Of a stretch of 64,000 bases of DNA, positions 36,354 to 45,242 are shown one piece after another; the first letter of the stretch is position 1; every line of letters starts with the position of its first letter. The notes under the pieces were generated by a model, which was given only the letters and a program-made list of their open reading frames with translations, made no database searches and was not told where the DNA came from. The DNA comes from Paraglaciecola mesophila (GTDB lineage: Bacteria > Pseudomonadota > Gammaproteobacteria > Enterobacterales > Alteromonadaceae). The stretch spans positions 2,565,001 to 2,629,000 of the forward strand of contig NZ_CP047656.1 in the NCBI RefSeq assembly GCF_009906955.1, given 5' to 3'. The position numbers and the translations under genes are program-made.

Positions 36354-36833
36354 ATGAGCATCAATCCATTATCATTTATGCGCAACATGGTGAAAACTGC
36401 TGCGTTATTCATCATACTCAGTTTCAGTCACTTCGCTTTAGCGCAAGATCCTATCGAAACCGGTTTTTTTAACAATAAAGCCATCTATGGTTACGATACC
36501 GTCGCCTACTTTACCCAAAACAAAGCAGTAAAAGGTTCCCAGAACTATACAACGACGTGGCGTGGAGCCGATTGGTTTTTTAGCTCGCAAGCACATTTAG
36601 ATTTATTTCAAAGCGAGCCTGAAAAATATGCTCCTCAATATGGAGGTTACTGTGCTTACGCAATGGCAACAGGGGATTTCGTAGGGATAGACGAAGAGGC
36701 CTTTGTCATCGAAGACGGTAAGCTCTACCTTAACTATAGCGCTAGCGTGCAAGAAAAGTGGCTAGCCAATAAAGCGCAATATATCGAGCAAGCTGACACT
36801 GAATATCAACAAGCGATTCATCTAAATAACTAA
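36354..36833 (+). CDS. YHS domain-containing periplasmic protein
   Basis: 159 residues. The signal peptide (about 8-31, ending ALAQD) is followed by the YHS domain: IYGYDTVAYFT, WFFSSQAHLDLFQ and YAPQYGGYCAYAMATGDF. YHS domains are linked to metal binding, with the single Cys in GGYC. The substrate or partner is unknown. It is a stand-alone gene; GGGAATAATT precedes the ATG. Confidence 0.83.
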   Translation: MSINPLSFMRNMVKTAALFIILSFSHFALAQDPIETGFFNNKAIYGYDTVAYFTQNKAVKGSQNYTTTWRGADWFFSSQAHLDLFQSEPEKYAPQYGGYCAYAMATGDFVGIDEEAFVIEDGKLYLNYSASVQEKWLANKAQYIEQADTEYQQAIHLNN

Positions 36834-37253
36834 ACAAAGGGGCGTTATCAGCCCTTTAACATCACTAAACGCATTGTTTGCGCAGCTATTTTGCGCGAAC
36901 AATGTAAAAAAGCACTGTCTCCAATCAAAACTAACGTCCAACCAACCTGCCGCGACACTGTGATTTTCACTAACGGTCCCTTACCAATAAAGTATTCGGC
37001 CTCTTCATCAATACTGGTCAACCTTATGTTTAATACCATTAATCCGCATCAACAAATGTCCCCTCAGAATGCGCCTTGTTTATGCCCTTTAAACGCTCGC
37101 TGAGTGGTTAATTATTTAATGGAATTGGTATTATTCACGTGGAATACTAAATTATTGCGCTTTTTCATTAAAACTAGGCCTTTGTCTACTCAAAGTAGAG
37201 GTAAGTTCTGGTAATATCGCGGTATAAACTTGTCCGTTAATAGTGAAGATTTC
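36834..37253. repeat. intergenic region with a second copy of the MITE-type repeat (37031-37133)
   Basis: TAATACC (37031-37037) and GGTATTA (37127-37133) bound a 103-bp unit; inner CCTCAG and CTGAG also pair. The right arm 37098-37133 matches the ends of the 25213-25494 element almost base for base; the left arm is degraded. The unit lies upstream of hemC. The rest of the interval (36848-37030) shows no gene; weak short frames there have no ribosome site. Confidence 0.6.
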
Positions 37254-38183
37254 ATGTCAGATCGCGTTATTCGAATTGCTACACGCAAAAGTGCTTTAGC
37301 CATGTGGCAAGCAGAATATGTTCAAGCCAAATTGCTTGAAGCTCATCCTCAACTGAACGTTGAATTGGTCCCTATGTCGACACAAGGTGACCGCATTTTA
37401 GATACCCCATTAGCCAAAATTGGCGGTAAAGGTCTGTTCATCAAAGAGCTTGAAATAGCCATGAGCGAAGGCCGAGCAGATATCGCAGTGCACTCAATGA
37501 AAGATGTCCCAGTGGATTTTCCAGATGGCTTTGGTTTGCATTGTATATGTGAACGCGAAAACCCATATGATGCATTTGTTTCCAACCGCTACGCCTCGAT
37601 TGAAGAGTTACCCCAAGGCGCAGTGGTAGGTACATCGAGCCTGCGTCGCCAATGCCAAATTCGTAGCGCTCGTCCAGATCTCACCATCCGCGACTTGCGA
37701 GGCAATGTTAATACCCGTTTGGCTAAACTAGATGAAGGACAGTACGATGCTATTATTCTGGCTGCCGCGGGCCTCATTCGTTTGAATATGCACGAACGAA
37801 TTAAAGCGTATATAGAGCCAACCGTCTCTTTGCCCGCTGTCGGCCAAGGCGCTGTGGGCATTGAGTGTCGCAATGACGATGCCGAGCTAATTGAATTACT
37901 CAAGCCATTGAACCACGCCGAAACCGAATCAAGAGTGAAAGCCGAACGCGCCATGAACGCCAAGCTAAATGGTGGTTGTCAGGTACCTATTGGCAGCTAC
38001 GCTGTCTTAAACGGTGATGAATTATACTTACGCGGTTTAGTGGGCTCCCCTGATGGCAGTGTGCTTTTGCAGGCTGAACAACGTGGCAGTGTGAACGATG
38101 CACAAAGTATTGGTATTAGTGTCGCTGAGCAACTGCTTGAAAAAGGGGCGGGTGACATTCTTCAAGCGTTATACAAAGACTAA
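37254..38183 (+). CDS. hemC: porphobilinogen deaminase (hydroxymethylbilane synthase)
   Basis: 309 residues from ATG 37254 ([19 protein letters not shown]). The catalytic Asp region HSMKDVP and the dipyrromethane cofactor Cys in [10 protein letters not shown] (about 241) are present. It joins four porphobilinogen units into hydroxymethylbilane. First gene of the hemC-hemD-hemX-hemY-phosphodiesterase operon; hemD starts 3 bp after its stop. Confidence 0.97.
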   Translation: MSDRVIRIATRKSALAMWQAEYVQAKLLEAHPQLNVELVPMSTQGDRILDTPLAKIGGKGLFIKELEIAMSEGRADIAVHSMKDVPVDFPDGFGLHCICERENPYDAFVSNRYASIEELPQGAVVGTSSLRRQCQIRSARPDLTIRDLRGNVNTRLAKLDEGQYDAIILAAAGLIRLNMHERIKAYIEPTVSLPAVGQGAVGIECRNDDAELIELLKPLNHAETESRVKAERAMNAKLNGGCQVPIGSYAVLNGDELYLRGLVGSPDGSVLLQAEQRGSVNDAQSIGISVAEQLLEKGAGDILQALYKD

Positions 38184-38186
38184 CAT

Positions 38187-38909
38187 ATGACGGTGCTGAT
38201 ATTTCGCCCCGAGCAAAAGTGCGCAACCAGCGTCGCACGTTTTTCACAAGCAGACATATCAGCCGTAGGCGTTGGGCTTATTAGCACACAGCCAAGTGAA
38301 CCAGCGCTTGCCACTTTACCTGATAGCTTAGCTGTACTCGCGCCGGGTGATAGTATAATAGTGACCAGTACGGTGGCCAGCGAACTGTTAGCACAGCGGG
38401 CTATCTCGCTGCCAAGCCATGTGCATATTTTCGCTGTGGGTAACAGCACAGCCCATGGTCTGCGCGACATGGGCTATCAAGTATTAGTACCGCCCGTTCC
38501 TACCACTGAAGGCTTGTTAAGCCTAACGCCACTTAGTAAGGTTGATGGGCATAAGGTGGTTATTATAAAAGGTGAAGGGGGTCGTCAAGATTTAGCCCGT
38601 CATCTTAATCAGCGGGGTGCAACCGTTTACTTAGCAGATATTTACCATCGGATAAAAATTGCTCCCCCAAAAGCCACGCAAGAGTGGCAAGCAAAGCAGA
38701 TTCGATGCATCATTGCTACCAGTGGTGAATTAATAGATACGGCCTTTGAGCAGTTCGATCCTAAGTGGCTTCAGTCTGTACCTTGGATTGTAGTGAGCCC
38801 ACGAACTGAACAAATTGCCGCTAAACACGGTATACACACTATATTTGTCAGCGATGACGCTAGCGATCAGGCACTTATTCGCCGTGCCAAGGAATATTTG
38901 GAGCATTAA
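38187..38909 (+). CDS. hemD: uroporphyrinogen-III synthase
   Basis: 240 residues, a divergent two-domain HemD fold recognised from the operon position and from the blocks LFRPEQKCATS/FSQADI at the start, VFAVGNSTAHGLRDMGY (about 88), VIIKGEGGRQDLARHL (about 128) and IATSGELI. It closes and inverts ring D of hydroxymethylbilane. Its stop codon abuts the hemX ATG directly. Confidence 0.9.
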   Translation: MTVLIFRPEQKCATSVARFSQADISAVGVGLISTQPSEPALATLPDSLAVLAPGDSIIVTSTVASELLAQRAISLPSHVHIFAVGNSTAHGLRDMGYQVLVPPVPTTEGLLSLTPLSKVDGHKVVIIKGEGGRQDLARHLNQRGATVYLADIYHRIKIAPPKATQEWQAKQIRCIIATSGELIDTAFEQFDPKWLQSVPWIVVSPRTEQIAAKHGIHTIFVSDDASDQALIRRAKEYLEH

Positions 38910-40283
38910 ATGGCAGACCAATCAGATACAAACAAGGCTTCAGAAAACAAGCCCAAAGAGCAAGCTCAAGAGAAAGCTAAGGGCGTTGAGCTGCAAAAAG
39001 CGACCGCTCAGGAAAAGAGTCAACCTGCGGATAAAGCGGTAACAAGCAAAACTAGCCCCGTTATAACGCCTGCGCCGCCAAAGGCCGAAACGAACACAAC
39101 AAATCCTAAAAAGAATTCTACAGCTCCTTTGAAAAGCGATAACAACGTGAAAAAAACCACAAGCACAAGCGATAACTCTGGCACCCAAACCGTGGCAAAA
39201 GCAAAGAGTGATCCCAGCCAAAAGTCAGCGAAAACTGGCTTGCTATGGCTAGTCACAATTCTTAACTTCTTGATTTTAATTCTGCTCGCTGCAGCTGCGT
39301 ATTGGGGCTGGACACAGTGGGAAGCACAGAAGCAAACCCAGCAAGCGAGTCAACTTGAGCAGCAAGATAGTCTACGTCGCCAAGCACAGCAGAATTTGTC
39401 TATTACTGATGACGTAAAAGAGCAAAGCGCCCGCCTTGAATCGCAGCTACGTAGCCTTGGTCAAGCGTTGCAAAGCGCACGAGATGATGCCCAAGCCGCT
39501 AACGAACAATCTTTAGCGAACAAGCAAATGCTGAGCAGTATCGCTGGGCGTCGTCCAGCAGATTGGTTATTGGCCGAAGCCGACTTTTTGGTACGTATGG
39601 CAGGTCGCAAGTTGTGGTTAGAGCATGACCTAAAAACCGCCATTGCCATGTTACAATCTGCCGATAGCCGCTTACAAGATTTAGACGACCCCAGCTTGCT
39701 GCCCGTTCGTGAGCGACTAGCCAATGATATTCAAACGCTCGCTCAGGTTAATCCTGTATCTGTATCCGCAATTGCGTTACAAATAAGTGCAATGGTGGCA
39801 AAGGTTGATCAACTGCCGTTAAACACATTTGAACGTCCGGATATTGCAACGCAAAGTGACGAAAACGTATCAGACTCGGTTGATGACTGGAAAGCCAACT
39901 TGTCCCGAGCATGGGCAGCATTTACCAAAGACTTTTTCAGTTATAAAAAGAAAGAAATTGAAGTGCAGCCTTATATGTCAGCCCAGCAACAGTGGCTAGC
40001 CACCGAGCAGCTTAAATTGTCTTTGCTACAAGCCCAAAGTGCCGTGTTAAAAGAAAACGTAGCGCTTTATCAGCGGTCGCTACAAAACGCGTTGAGCGCG
40101 TTGGCTGAAAATTTCGCCACTGATGATAGCTCAGTGCAGCAATTCGAGCAGCGTATAAATGAACTGAACGAAACCGATATTGAGCGTGTTTACCCAAGTC
40201 AGTTCTCATCTGCGCCTACCCTGCAAGACATTATTCAGCAGCGCATTGATAACGTATTCGTCAATGGAGCTAGCCAACCATGA
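38910..40283 (+). CDS. hemX: HemX family protein
   Basis: 457 residues. A soluble, Lys/Thr/Ala-rich low-complexity N-terminus (about 1-105) precedes a single membrane helix (about 109-132) and a periplasmic coiled-coil (about 140-205). The conserved segment ADWLLAEADFLVRMAGRKLWLEHD (quoted in parts: ADWLLAEADFL, RMAGRKLWLE) identifies HemX, formerly called a uroporphyrinogen methyltransferase; it lacks SAM-binding motifs, so that activity is doubtful. It overlaps hemY by 4 bp (ATGA). Confidence 0.9.
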   Translation: MADQSDTNKASENKPKEQAQEKAKGVELQKATAQEKSQPADKAVTSKTSPVITPAPPKAETNTTNPKKNSTAPLKSDNNVKKTTSTSDNSGTQTVAKAKSDPSQKSAKTGLLWLVTILNFLILILLAAAAYWGWTQWEAQKQTQQASQLEQQDSLRRQAQQNLSITDDVKEQSARLESQLRSLGQALQSARDDAQAANEQSLANKQMLSSIAGRRPADWLLAEADFLVRMAGRKLWLEHDLKTAIAMLQSADSRLQDLDDPSLLPVRERLANDIQTLAQVNPVSVSAIALQISAMVAKVDQLPLNTFERPDIATQSDENVSDSVDDWKANLSRAWAAFTKDFFSYKKKEIEVQPYMSAQQQWLATEQLKLSLLQAQSAVLKENVALYQRSLQNALSALAENFATDDSSVQQFEQRINELNETDIERVYPSQFSSAPTLQDIIQQRIDNVFVNGASQP

Positions 40284-41461
40284 TAAGAATTTTAATGGTG
40301 TTTGTGGCCTTACTGATTCTTGTATTGATCGGGTCATTAATATTCGACGACAAAGGCTATGTGTTCATTGACTTTGCTGGCTACGTAGTGGAGATGAACG
40401 TCTTTTCCATGGCGATCATGACCATTCTTGTCATTGTAGGCTTACTGCTCTTTTCCTGGCTGGTCAAAAAACTCATTCTGATCATCTCAGGCTCAAAAAA
40501 CTGGTTAGGCAACTGGGGTTCTCGCAAAAAGAAACGCGCGTTCACCAATGGCTTGATTGCCCTTGCGGAACAAGATTATTTGGAGGCGCGCAAACAACTG
40601 GCCAGCATTGAACAAGAAGATTTCGATGGTTTGAATCTACTTGCCGCCGCCGAAGCAGAACTGCAATTGCAAAACCCCGAAGGTGCCCAAGAAAACTGGC
40701 GCTTAGCCACGTCTTACCCTAAATCGGCGTTCGCCGCTAAATTATGTTTAGTGCGCGCTCATTTGCACAATCAACAGCCCATGAAAGCGCTGGAAATACT
40801 GGACGATGTAGGCGACAAACAAAAACGTCAAAAGTCTGTTTTGACCTTGCGCGCGCAAGCACTAGTTCAAGCGGGTAAATGGCAAGAACTAAAAGATCGC
40901 TTACCCGCTTGGAAGAAGGCACTTGGTGAGCATTATGAGCACTATATGCAGCTGGCATCATCGGGTAACTTTGCCGAAATAGCGAGCAAAGAAGGGGCGA
41001 ATCAGCTTAAAGAAAACTGGCATGCATTACCTAAATCAACCCGCCGTGACCCAGCCTTACAAGCCGCGTACGTGAAGCAACTGATTGACCAAGGGATGCA
41101 TATTGATGCCGAGGCAGCGTTAGGCGAATATCATAAAAACAAGCCTCACCCTATGCTATTACCACTTTATAAAACGTTACGTTTATCGCACCCCACCACA
41201 GCGCTAAAACAGCTTGAGCAGTGGCTAAAAGTGGACGATATGAACGTAGAATTGCTGTCTACTCTAGGTACAGTGGCCTATCACGCTAATGATTTAAACT
41301 TGGCTGAAAAAGCCTTAAGCAAAGCGATTAAGCTAGGCAATCGTCAGCAAGACATATTGTTACTGGCGAAGATAAAAGAGTCGCAACAAGACGACCAGCA
41401 AGCCTTGGCATTGTATAAGCAAAGCTTGGCCCAACCCAACGTACTAAGTAAAGCGGAGTAG
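40280..41461 (+). CDS. hemY: HemY, heme-biosynthesis-associated TPR membrane protein
   Basis: 393 residues. Two membrane helices in the HemY_N region (about 3-22 and 37-62, with VFIDFAGYVVEMN between) precede a cytosolic TPR array (about 85-390). This is the proteobacterial HemY, not the Bacillus protoporphyrinogen oxidase of the same name; its precise role in heme synthesis is unproven. The next gene starts two bases after its stop. Confidence 0.93.
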   Translation: MIRILMVFVALLILVLIGSLIFDDKGYVFIDFAGYVVEMNVFSMAIMTILVIVGLLLFSWLVKKLILIISGSKNWLGNWGSRKKKRAFTNGLIALAEQDYLEARKQLASIEQEDFDGLNLLAAAEAELQLQNPEGAQENWRLATSYPKSAFAAKLCLVRAHLHNQQPMKALEILDDVGDKQKRQKSVLTLRAQALVQAGKWQELKDRLPAWKKALGEHYEHYMQLASSGNFAEIASKEGANQLKENWHALPKSTRRDPALQAAYVKQLIDQGMHIDAEAALGEYHKNKPHPMLLPLYKTLRLSHPTTALKQLEQWLKVDDMNVELLSTLGTVAYHANDLNLAEKALSKAIKLGNRQQDILLLAKIKESQQDDQQALALYKQSLAQPNVLSKAE

Positions 41462-41462
41462 T

Positions 41463-42482
41463 ATGAAACACGTCCTAGCAAAGGCGAAGTGGCTACTATG
41501 CGTAGCGCTTTTTTTTGTCGGTAGTGCACACCTACAAGCACAAACAAGCAGCACGGCCCCAGCTTTTGAGGTGGTGGTATTAGGCGACAGCGGGGGTATA
41601 CAAGACGGCAATCTAAGTGCGTTTTTATTACGCTCGCTCACTGAACCTAACTATGTTGCATTAGATGCCGGTACCTTGGTCAACGGTATAAACCAAAGCA
41701 TTAAACAAGGTGCCTTTAGTGAGTTGACCATTAAGGAAGATAAAAAGTGGGGCAAAGCCGGTACAATATTACGCCAACATGTTAAAGGCTATTTACTCAG
41801 CCATGCTCATCTTGATCACGTTAACGGTATGCTAGTGGCCTCGCCCGAGGACAGCAAAAAAAGTATTTATGCTCTAGCATCAGTTAACACCATGATTGGC
41901 GAAACCTACTTTAATGGTAAAGCTTGGGCCAATTTTAGCGATCGTGGAATTCCCCCCTTGCTGAATAAATACCACGTGGTTGATTTGCTGCCCGGTACAT
42001 CCACCCCCATTGCCGACACAGAGCTGAGCGTAACGGCATTTAGCCTAAGCCACCCTGTGGAATCTAGCGCATTTGTGATTGAACACGGCGATGACATATT
42101 CGTGTATTTTGGTGATACCGGCCCAGATATAGTGGAAAAGCAGGGTAAGTTAGATGCCATATGGACTTATCTCGCCAAACAGGTAAAACACAAAAACCTT
42201 CGTGGGATGATTATCGAAACCTCGTTTGAAAACGAGCGCCCACATAACCTTTTGTTTGGTCACCTAACGCCCGCACTTCTTATGGGTGAGCTAGGTCGCT
42301 TTGCAGGTAAAATAGGCGGCGAACAACCTCTTAAGGGCCTAAATGTGGTGATCAGCCACATCAAATACTCCCTAGCAAAGAACGTTGACCCAAGAGCTAA
42401 AATTACCAAGCAGTTAAATGAGGCTAATGATTTGGGCGTAAACATTATTATTCCCCAGCAAGGCCAAAAGTTTCAATTTTAA
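41463..42482 (+). CDS. class II 3',5'-cyclic-nucleotide phosphodiesterase, exported
   Basis: 339 residues. A signal peptide (about 8-27, ending LQAQ) is followed by a metallo-beta-lactamase fold with SHAHLDHVNGM (about 118), the zinc motif of the CpdP/PDE1-type phosphodiesterases; the later FSLSHP, FGDTGP and ETSFENERPHNLLFGHL blocks also match. It should hydrolyse cAMP (or cGMP) in the periplasm. It begins one base after the hemY stop, so it is the last gene of the hem operon. Confidence 0.88.
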   Translation: MKHVLAKAKWLLCVALFFVGSAHLQAQTSSTAPAFEVVVLGDSGGIQDGNLSAFLLRSLTEPNYVALDAGTLVNGINQSIKQGAFSELTIKEDKKWGKAGTILRQHVKGYLLSHAHLDHVNGMLVASPEDSKKSIYALASVNTMIGETYFNGKAWANFSDRGIPPLLNKYHVVDLLPGTSTPIADTELSVTAFSLSHPVESSAFVIEHGDDIFVYFGDTGPDIVEKQGKLDAIWTYLAKQVKHKNLRGMIIETSFENERPHNLLFGHLTPALLMGELGRFAGKIGGEQPLKGLNVVISHIKYSLAKNVDPRAKITKQLNEANDLGVNIIIPQQGQKFQF

Positions 42483-42570
42483 GTACCGTCACAAATGCGT
42501 TCACAAATAGCTTAATAAATAGCGTTATAACGCGCTATTTAGCGCTAAGCAGCTGATATACAAGCTTTAC

Positions 42571-42606
42571 AAAAAAAGCGTATTGATAAATCAATACGCT
42601 TTTTTT
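42571..42606. terminator. bidirectional Rho-independent terminator
   Basis: AGCGTATTGA/TCAATACGCT with A7 on the left and T7 on the right: a symmetric terminator between the hem operon (plus) and the ROK regulator gene (minus). Confidence 0.92.
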
Positions 42607-42664
42607 GTGCTTATTATTTATGTGGGGAAATTAGGTTACATGCGTACTTGTGGTGGTGCGCTGA

Positions 42665-43831
42665 TTACAAACATAGCTCTCGAAGAGGAATGGTTGCAGC
42701 GCCAATTGAAACTGGGTGCTTCTGTACACCAGACACAACAATTTTCGGCATAGGGCGTTTTGCACCGCGCCTAAACTGAGCGTACACATCGATACGCGGA
42801 ATGACCATTTCGGCCAGTTCTTTGGGAATATGCCCACCTAGAATAATCGCTTCGGCATCCAGCAGTGCAGAACAGCATGTAGCAACTAAATCAAAAGAGT
42901 CTTGTACTTTAAAAATCCACTCTTCAACACCCGGCCAATCTGGGTCGAACTCTTCATGCAGGTTATAAATCGAGCTAAATTTGACGCCGTTTTTCTTCAA
43001 TATGCGTTTTAATAACTCCAGATTCGGGTGGGCGTAAATTTTCGAGGGCAGCATGTCACCTAGCTCACCCGCGTTACCATAGGTTCCGCGCAGCACTTCT
43101 GTGTTCGTCACCACGCCGCCGCCAAACGCTGATGACACAAATAAGTAAACAAAGTTTTTATACTGACGCCCTACCCCTGCCACACCTTCACCCGCAGCCG
43201 CACCCGTGCCGTCGTTCACGACCCAAGTGGGCAACTTAAAGTGATTAGAGATAATGTCGACGATATCCACTTGCGACCACTCTTCTAACATGTGGTGCGT
43301 GTTCATCTTGCCGTCCATTGAGCTGAAGAAGCCTGAAATGCCTACTCCCATACCGAGCACGCGAGTATCGTCCAATTTACACTCTTCGCTTAGCGCCTTG
43401 ACTAAGGCTTCGGTCGCTTCGAGCGCATGAGCAATACTCATATCGTCCATTTCACTAAACTTAGTCGCAATAACGTTTCCGGCGAAGTCCATCACCGCCA
43501 CGCCAATCGCATCAAGTAAAATAGAAACCCCAAAGGTGTAAGCATAATTTGGGTTTAGCTCAATGCCAAAACCGGGCTTACCTTTGGGATTAGGAATCAT
43601 TTCATCGGTTTGGCGTAACACATGAGATTGAGTTAGCCCTTTTAATAACCGAGATACCGTTTGTTGAGGAATTTTAGTCGCAGCGACTAGCTGACTCTGA
43701 GTGACGCGCTTATCCCAAAAGACAATCTTAATAATATCACGCTCAATATCTTGAAATAGCTTACTGCCCTTACCTAGGGTAAAGCCTGAGCGTAAATACT
43801 GACTGTTATCGATTGAAAACATCTGAAACAC
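42665..43831 (-). CDS. ROK family transcriptional regulator of the mannosylglycerate-type locus
   Basis: 388 residues from GTG 43831 (AAGG 5 bp upstream; ATG 43822 is an alternative). An N-terminal winged helix (about 28-85, TQSQLVAATKIPQQTVSRLL) is joined to a ROK sugar-kinase-like domain. The ROK zinc motif is lost: GTYGNAGELGDMLPSK stands where GHxxxxxxGxxCxCGxxGC is usual, and the His is Asp, so neither zinc binding nor kinase activity is expected. Likely a repressor responding to a sugar made by the locus, such as mannose or mannosylglycerate (inference). It is the last gene on the strand carrying the kinase, symporter and receptor. Confidence 0.85.
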   Translation of the reverse strand: MFQMFSIDNSQYLRSGFTLGKGSKLFQDIERDIIKIVFWDKRVTQSQLVAATKIPQQTVSRLLKGLTQSHVLRQTDEMIPNPKGKPGFGIELNPNYAYTFGVSILLDAIGVAVMDFAGNVIATKFSEMDDMSIAHALEATEALVKALSEECKLDDTRVLGMGVGISGFFSSMDGKMNTHHMLEEWSQVDIVDIISNHFKLPTWVVNDGTGAAAGEGVAGVGRQYKNFVYLFVSSAFGGGVVTNTEVLRGTYGNAGELGDMLPSKIYAHPNLELLKRILKKNGVKFSSIYNLHEEFDPDWPGVEEWIFKVQDSFDLVATCCSALLDAEAIILGGHIPKELAEMVIPRIDVYAQFRRGAKRPMPKIVVSGVQKHPVSIGAATIPLRELCL

Positions 43832-43994
43832 ATCTACCTTAAATCGCTATAGCCTATTTCAAAGCCTTGAAAAGAACAAGAGTCTATCCTGTAAACACCT
43901 TTTAATTCACAGACATAAAGAGAACTAAGCCTAAATACCGCAGCCTTACTTGCCTTGCTGCCACTTAGTGGCTAATTAACCTTTATTTACTCCG

Positions 43995-45233
43995 CTACTC
44001 GATGATTATCGCCCTAAAGTCATTCACGTTGGTGTTAGTCGGGCCAGTTATCACTAAATCATTAATGGCAGCAAAAAACCGATGACTGTTGTGCGAGGCC
44101 AACAGCTCAGTTGCACTGACACCCGCAGCCGCTGCGCGGTCTAACGTCGTGCTATCGATATAGGCGCCAGCAACATCTTTACTGCCATCCACTCCGTCTG
44201 TATCACACGCCATAGCAGAAATACCCTCGACGCCATTAAGCTCGAGTGCTAAGGCCATCAAATACTCTTGATTTGGACCACCATCACCATACTTTTTGTC
44301 AACTGTAACCGTCAGTTCACCACCGGAGAACAGCATCACTCGCTCCCCATTGGCTCTGCATTGTAATGCGTGTTGCGCATGCACTTTGGCGACGTCTCGT
44401 GCTTCACCTTGAATATCATAACCCAGCACGTTAGTGCGCCAACCTTGTTGCTCTGCTACGTTTATAGCGGCATCAATGGCGTGTTGTGCATTGGCAACAA
44501 TGTGATACTCGCTCGGTGTAGAGTAAGGTGGCGTAACCTCTGGTTTAGCTAAATATTTAGCGATACTGCCAACGGGTGTCCAGTTGTATTTTTGTAAAAT
44601 GGTCGCCGCCTGCGCCTTGGTAGAAGGGTCAGCGATCGTAGGGCCAGAGGCAATATCAGCGGCGTTGTCGCCCACCACATCTGAAATTATCAAAGTGACA
44701 TGTTTGGATTTTGCCGCAGCGGCAAGTCTACCGCCTTTGACCAATGACAGCTGCTTACGCACTGTGTTTATCTCATCAATGCTGGCACCACTTCGCAGCA
44801 AAAACTGATTCAATGCTTGCTTATCGCTAAATGGAACATCGTCTACGGGTAGGCACATCAAAGACGAGCCACCACCAGAGATTAAAAACAAGATTGGCGT
44901 AGTAGCAGGCGTGTCGCGCACTAAATCAAGCAAGGTTTTACCCGCTACCAAACTGTTGTTGTCTGGGGTCGGGTGATTTGCTGTTAGTACTTCAATTTTG
45001 CCCGTATCCCCGGCACTTTCGTAACCATAACGGGTAACAACAGCACCGTAGCATTTGTCCCCTAGCACTCGATAAGTTTCTGCGGCCATTTCGGCGGCGG
45101 CTTTACCCGCCCCCACCACACAAATGCCATTACTGGTATCAAGTTTACCTAGCTGCTCAGCCATGCAAGCGCTGGGCTTACAGGCAGCAACAGCTGTGTT
45201 AAATAAATCGAGTAGAAAAGCGTGATATTTCAT
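43995..45233 (-). CDS. glycerate kinase, type II (GckA/TtuD, DUF4147-MOFRL)
   Basis: 412 residues. The N-terminal DUF4147 domain has VVGAGKAAAEMA (about 39), TANHPTPDNNS (about 84) and LISGGGSSLM (about 112). The C-terminal MOFRL domain has LFSGGELTVTV and GDGGPNQEYLMALA (about 318). These enzymes phosphorylate D-glycerate, usually to 2-phosphoglycerate, feeding lower glycolysis. TAAGG lies just before the ATG, 9 bp after the symporter stop, so the two are coupled. In this locus it would take the glycerate released from mannosylglycerate. Confidence 0.9.
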   Translation of the reverse strand: MKYHAFLLDLFNTAVAACKPSACMAEQLGKLDTSNGICVVGAGKAAAEMAAETYRVLGDKCYGAVVTRYGYESAGDTGKIEVLTANHPTPDNNSLVAGKTLLDLVRDTPATTPILFLISGGGSSLMCLPVDDVPFSDKQALNQFLLRSGASIDEINTVRKQLSLVKGGRLAAAAKSKHVTLIISDVVGDNAADIASGPTIADPSTKAQAATILQKYNWTPVGSIAKYLAKPEVTPPYSTPSEYHIVANAQHAIDAAINVAEQQGWRTNVLGYDIQGEARDVAKVHAQHALQCRANGERVMLFSGGELTVTVDKKYGDGGPNQEYLMALALELNGVEGISAMACDTDGVDGSKDVAGAYIDSTTLDRAAAAGVSATELLASHNSHRFFAAINDLVITGPTNTNVNDFRAIIIE

Positions 45234-45242
45234 TATTTAACC

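Noticed and set aside
37589..37963. 124-codon antisense frame inside hemC
   Set aside because: Entirely opposite conserved hemC sequence, with no ribosome site.
38940..39256. Antisense frames over the start of hemX
   Set aside because: They arise from the Lys/Thr-rich low-complexity N-terminus of HemX.
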